The notes beneath the pieces are model-generated. The model had not been told where the DNA came from. It searched no databases and saw only the letters and a list, made by a program, of their open reading frames with translations. The position numbers and the translations under genes were made by a program. A DNA stretch of 64,000 nucleotides from Mesocentrotus franciscanus (lineage: Eukaryota > Echinodermata > Echinoidea > Camarodonta > Strongylocentrotidae), in assembly GCA_037976565.1 (NCBI GenBank), contig CP137684.1, positions 18,972,259-19,036,258 on the forward strand, read 5' to 3'. Positions 61,604 through 64,000 of this stretch are shown piece by piece. The number at the start of each line of letters is the position of its first letter. Position 1 is the first letter of the stretch.

Positions 61604-61883
61604 TACTTTGTGTTTGACTTTCTGAGGAATGTTTACAACGTCGTTGGAGGTTGGACCAATATCTATTGTTCGTTTGTATTTAACCCTACTACGATACTCG
61701 ACCGACAACACCAGGCTATTTTAAAGGTTATTGATCTAGTGTCTTTTGTATTTGAATTACCTCTTTTCAGTAATAGTACCGTTGTTTCTTATTGATCGTG
61801 CATTGGCTTTATGACCCTCTCACAAGACTTTTGACAACTGAAGTTTGTTTTACTCCGACCTGTTCATATCGACGAGTTCTTTG
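61604..61883. repeat. Long direct repeat, copy 2
   Basis: This is the second copy of the segment at 60889-61184, with scattered substitutions and a shorter middle. It shares GGTTGGACCAATATCTATTG and CTGAAGTTTGTTTTACTCCG. The two copies flank a stretch with 72-bp repeats. Confidence 0.88.
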
Positions 61884-62034
61884 CACTTTCCCACAACACT
61901 TTGATACATGCATAGCTGTGTTTGAACTCTCTCAAAACATCATTCTGGACTTACTTTGTATCTTGTACGACTATTCCGACGTAGAATACACACATCCATG
62001 AAATAAAACACTATGTACTACAGAATTTTTTTAC

Positions 62035-62051
62035 TTTATTTTAATTTTATT
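62035..62051 (-). terminator. Two AATAAA polyadenylation signals downstream of the zinc-finger gene
   Basis: On the minus strand AATAAA occurs at 62040-62035 and again at 62051-62046, about 350 nt after the stop at 62397. They fit the 3' end of that gene but lie in AT-rich sequence. Confidence 0.35.
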
Positions 62052-62396
62052 TGTTTACGTTTCAATGCAGACAACTTCATGCAAAACAGATTTGAATACA
62101 AAGATAACAATTACAATTTAGTGATGTTACAAGAGAACAGAGATAAAATATACAAAACATGTTTAACTCGAGAAATAGAACCCGAGTCATATTACTATAT
62201 TATTTCACCGTAAATATGTAAAAACTGTTAACATAAAATGTACAGCGTGCGTAATGTATAGGTATAAATATCTTAAAAACAAAGCAAGTTTAAACTCAGA
62301 AAGGTCGATTGATGTACATGTTGAAATAGAGTAAATGTGTCATCTATATTATTAGGATTGTCTACGAAATATTCTTTGTCAAGATGATGTCAAGAC

Positions 62397-63137
62397 TTAG
62401 TTGTCGCTTCCATCTGTACCCTCCGTTTCTTCTTCACTATCGTCGTCATTCTCATTCTCGCTGTCGCTTTCATCTGCACCCTCCGTTTCTTCTTCGCTAT
62501 CATCGTCATCGTCATTTTCATCCTGATACTGGAATAAGCCCTCGAATTGTGTACCGTGTCTTGCTAAGACTCTTTTCACGGCTTTCCGAAGATTCATACC
62601 ATTTTCTACTTTTTCCGTGAGATCAGAAATAATTTCATGATTGATGTCAGCTCGTGCAAGGTACACGTTCTGCTGCAAGAACTTGGAGTAAAGATCGAAA
62701 AAGGTACGTTTGACGACCCATAGAACTTTCACGTGGGCCTTTTCTTTAGCTTCTTCTTCGTCCATTCCCTCGGAGATATATTTTTGGTATTTTTCATCCC
62801 TGAGGTCCTCGGTGTTTGTCATGGACTGTTCTAACCATTCTTGATAAGCAAGGTTGTCCTCAAGTTCTTCCATGTTAGGTATCTCTGACTTTGACGATTC
62901 ATCCTCTCCTTCACTTTCGGAATCACTTGTTTCAGCATCATCTCTAGATTCTACAACAGCTCTTTGCTTTTTAGAGGGTGGTTCGGAGAAATTATCTTCA
63001 CTGGTTTCTTCACCAACGATGGAATCTTCATTCTCGTATTCATTCGTATCAGGATGTACATTCTGTTCGTGTCTCTGCATGTCGAACTTGCGACTATAGG
63101 TCTTATCGCATAGTGAACAACCGTAACCGTCGGACAT
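62397..63137 (-). CDS. Intronless C2H2 zinc-finger protein with acidic tail (unrecognised family)
   Basis: An uninterrupted 246-residue frame starts at ATG 63137 and stops at 62397. Residues about 7-28 form one C2H2 zinc finger (CSLCDKTYSRKFDMQRHEQN then VH; C-x2-C-x12-H-x4-H). Next comes a Glu/Ser/Asp-rich linker with a likely nuclear-localisation patch (PPSKKQR, about residue 54). Residues about 90-205 look alpha-helical and more globular (KVLWVVKRTFFDLYSKFLQQ, then NLRKAVKRVLARHGTQFEGL). The C-terminus is an acidic repeat (DDDSEEETEG twice). A TATA-like site lies about 70 bp upstream and two AATAAA signals on this strand (62035-62051) follow the stop. A nuclear DNA-binding or chromatin protein is plausible; a gene carried by a mobile element is equally plausible. 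I do not recognise the family. Confidence 0.7.
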   Translation of the reverse strand: MSDGYGCSLCDKTYSRKFDMQRHEQNVHPDTNEYENEDSIVGEETSEDNFSEPPSKKQRAVVESRDDAETSDSESEGEDESSKSEIPNMEELEDNLAYQEWLEQSMTNTEDLRDEKYQKYISEGMDEEEAKEKAHVKVLWVVKRTFFDLYSKFLQQNVYLARADINHEIISDLTEKVENGMNLRKAVKRVLARHGTQFEGLFQYQDENDDDDDSEEETEGADESDSENENDDDSEEETEGTDGSDN

Positions 63138-63205
63138 ATCGAAAGTATTCGTGTTGACTCGATGATGTTTAGCTCGGAATTGGTCAGAAGAGATTGAATC
63201 GTTAT

Positions 63206-63216
63206 AATTATATAGT
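63206..63216 (-). promoter_or_regulatory. Putative TATA box of the zinc-finger gene
   Basis: The minus strand reads CTATATAATTA here, about 70 bp before the ATG at 63137. That would place transcription start near 63180 with a short 5' UTR. The sequence is AT-rich, so it could be chance. Confidence 0.35.
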
Positions 63217-63219
63217 GTA

Positions 63220-63400
63220 ACGCCGTAAATCCGTAGTTTATCGCCGTAAATCCGTAGTTTAACGCCGTAACATCCCGTAAATCCGTAGTTTAACGCCGCA
63301 ACACCCCGTAAATCCGCAGTTTAACGCCGTAACACCCCGTAACGCCGTAATTTAACGCCGTAACACCCCGTAACGCCGTAATTTAATACCGTAACGGCGT
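63220..63400. repeat. GC-rich tandem array upstream of the zinc-finger gene
   Basis: Units built from CGCCGTAAATCCGTAGTTTA and the variant ACGCCGTAACACCCCGTAA recur at about 21-30 bp. The array abuts the TATA-like site of the minus-strand gene that starts at 63137, so it sits where promoter-proximal sites would be. Confidence 0.9.
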
Positions 63401-63520
63401 ATCGACACCGCTGACGGATCATTCATCTTTATGCTTCATCGACAATTTTTATAGAGCACCCACTCCCTTTTTGAGATCTACCACTCTATTATTAACTCCG
63501 TAACATCGTCTTTAACCCCA

Positions 63521-63628
63521 CTACGTCTCTACTACACTCCTATCAATGTCTTCTGACCAATCCCTCTCTTCTACCCACTTTGATTCTTGTTCGATTACCG
63601 GGTCTTTTTCTTCTTCTTCATCATCATC
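63521..63628 (-). CDS. Last exon of an unrecognised acidic protein
   Basis: After a good acceptor (TTTGTTTTACCAG) the frame reads DDDEEEEKDPVIEQESKWVE, ERDWSEDIDRSVVET and a TAG stop: 35 residues, strongly acidic, with Trp-containing motifs (KWVEERDW) suggesting a defined C-terminal helix. It joins at phase 0 to the exon at 63979-64000. The matching phases, acceptor and donor support a real spliced gene whose body lies beyond the window. The function is unknown to me. Confidence 0.55.
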   Translation of the reverse strand, partial: DDDEEEEKDPVIEQESKWVEERDWSEDIDRSVVET

Positions 63629-63978
63629 CTGGTAAAACAAATGCAGACGCAAAGTAAATGTAAAAAACAAAACAAAAATCAAAACAAAAACAACGAAATA
63701 CATGAAATGCAGCGTGAAGGGAAAATTTTAAAAAATCGAGAAAATTAATATGTATCATAGATTTTAAGGTATTACATCGTTATGAGTAGACATGTCTTTA
63801 TTACCGTTGCTATAAACAAATATGTGAAATGTCTTTATTCCCGTTGCTATAAACAAATATGTAAAATGTCTTTATTCCCGTTGCTATAAACAAATATGTA
63901 AAATGCCTTCATTCCCGTTGCTATAAACAAATATGTAAAATGCCTTTATTCCCGTTGCTATAAACAAATATGTCTCAC
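63629..63978 (-). other. 350-bp intron largely made of a 38-bp minisatellite
   Basis: The intron has GT (63978) and AG (63629) ends on the minus strand. From about 63790 to 63973 it consists of nearly five copies of a 38-bp unit (core TTCCCGTTGCTATAAACAAA) reaching almost to the 5' splice site. Confidence 0.55.
63790..63973. repeat. 38-bp minisatellite, about 4.9 copies
   Basis: The unit core CCCGTTGCTATAAACAAATA recurs every 38 bp with one or two changes per copy. It is a simple head-to-tail array without spacers. Confidence 0.92.
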
Positions 63979-64000
63979 CTCTTCATCCTCTTCCTTCAGC
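63979..64000 (-). CDS. Partial penultimate exon of the same acidic protein
   Basis: Only 22 nt are in the window. One frame alone is open (LKEEDEE) and it ends on a codon boundary at a GTGAGA donor, matching the phase of the exon at 63521-63628. The other two frames hit stops. The exon is truncated by the window edge. Confidence 0.5.

Noticed and set aside
61286..61795. Plus-strand frame of 169 codons
   Set aside because: Open because it reads a 72-bp repeat; the encoded hydrophobic repeat has no family features. Kept only as a finding.
63790..63973. CRISPR-like evenly spaced repeats
   Set aside because: Head-to-tail 38-bp units with no unique spacers, in animal DNA and inside an intron.

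Overview
The window is animal genomic DNA: AT-rich, dense in microsatellites and small palindromic transposons, with genes split into short exons by GT..AG introns. The most likely source is a marine deuterostome invertebrate, probably an echinoderm and perhaps a sea urchin. The basis is a deuterostome-like Pax6 C-terminus, a TMEM41B very close to the vertebrate protein, and several copies of a tRNA-derived SINE with an ATT-repeat tail. The species assignment is inference.

Layout. Positions 1-18154 hold no recognisable coding exon. They probably belong to a Pax6 intron or upstream region and contain pyrimidine-rich microsatellites, a 44-bp minisatellite (6900-7330), three foldback elements (about 11956-12285, 13522-13902, 15527-15756) and a GC-rich patch near 2.1-2.5 kb that could be a promoter or first exon. 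Positions 18155-31259 (+) hold the last five coding exons of Pax6: the full homeodomain, the Pro/Ser/Thr-rich transactivation region and the conserved C-terminal tail. All splice phases join correctly. The paired-domain exons are not in the window.

Positions 31260-40688 hold Pax6 3' sequence and an intergenic region containing SINEs (two of them tail to tail), a 5'-truncated RTE-like LINE and a MITE. Positions 40689-47821 (-) hold a complete seven-exon TMEM41B encoding about 297 residues, with every splice phase consistent. Its first coding exon start is tandemly duplicated just upstream.

Positions 48-60 kb hold no confident gene. They carry many foldback elements, an interstitial TTAGGG array inside an inverted repeat, a near-perfect 74-nt hairpin, and several minisatellites.

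Positions 60.4-64.0 kb form a distinct block. It contains a roughly 95-bp degenerate array, a 280-296-bp direct duplication, an intronless C2H2 zinc-finger/acidic protein gene (62397-63137, -) with a GC-rich tandem array directly behind its TATA box, and the last two exons of another acidic protein gene (63521-64000+, -) whose intron is largely a 38-bp minisatellite. I do not recognise these two proteins. This block is the best candidate for something undescribed. Pax6 and TMEM41B are independent genes (a developmental transcription factor and an ER lipid scramblase); I see no functional link beyond linkage.
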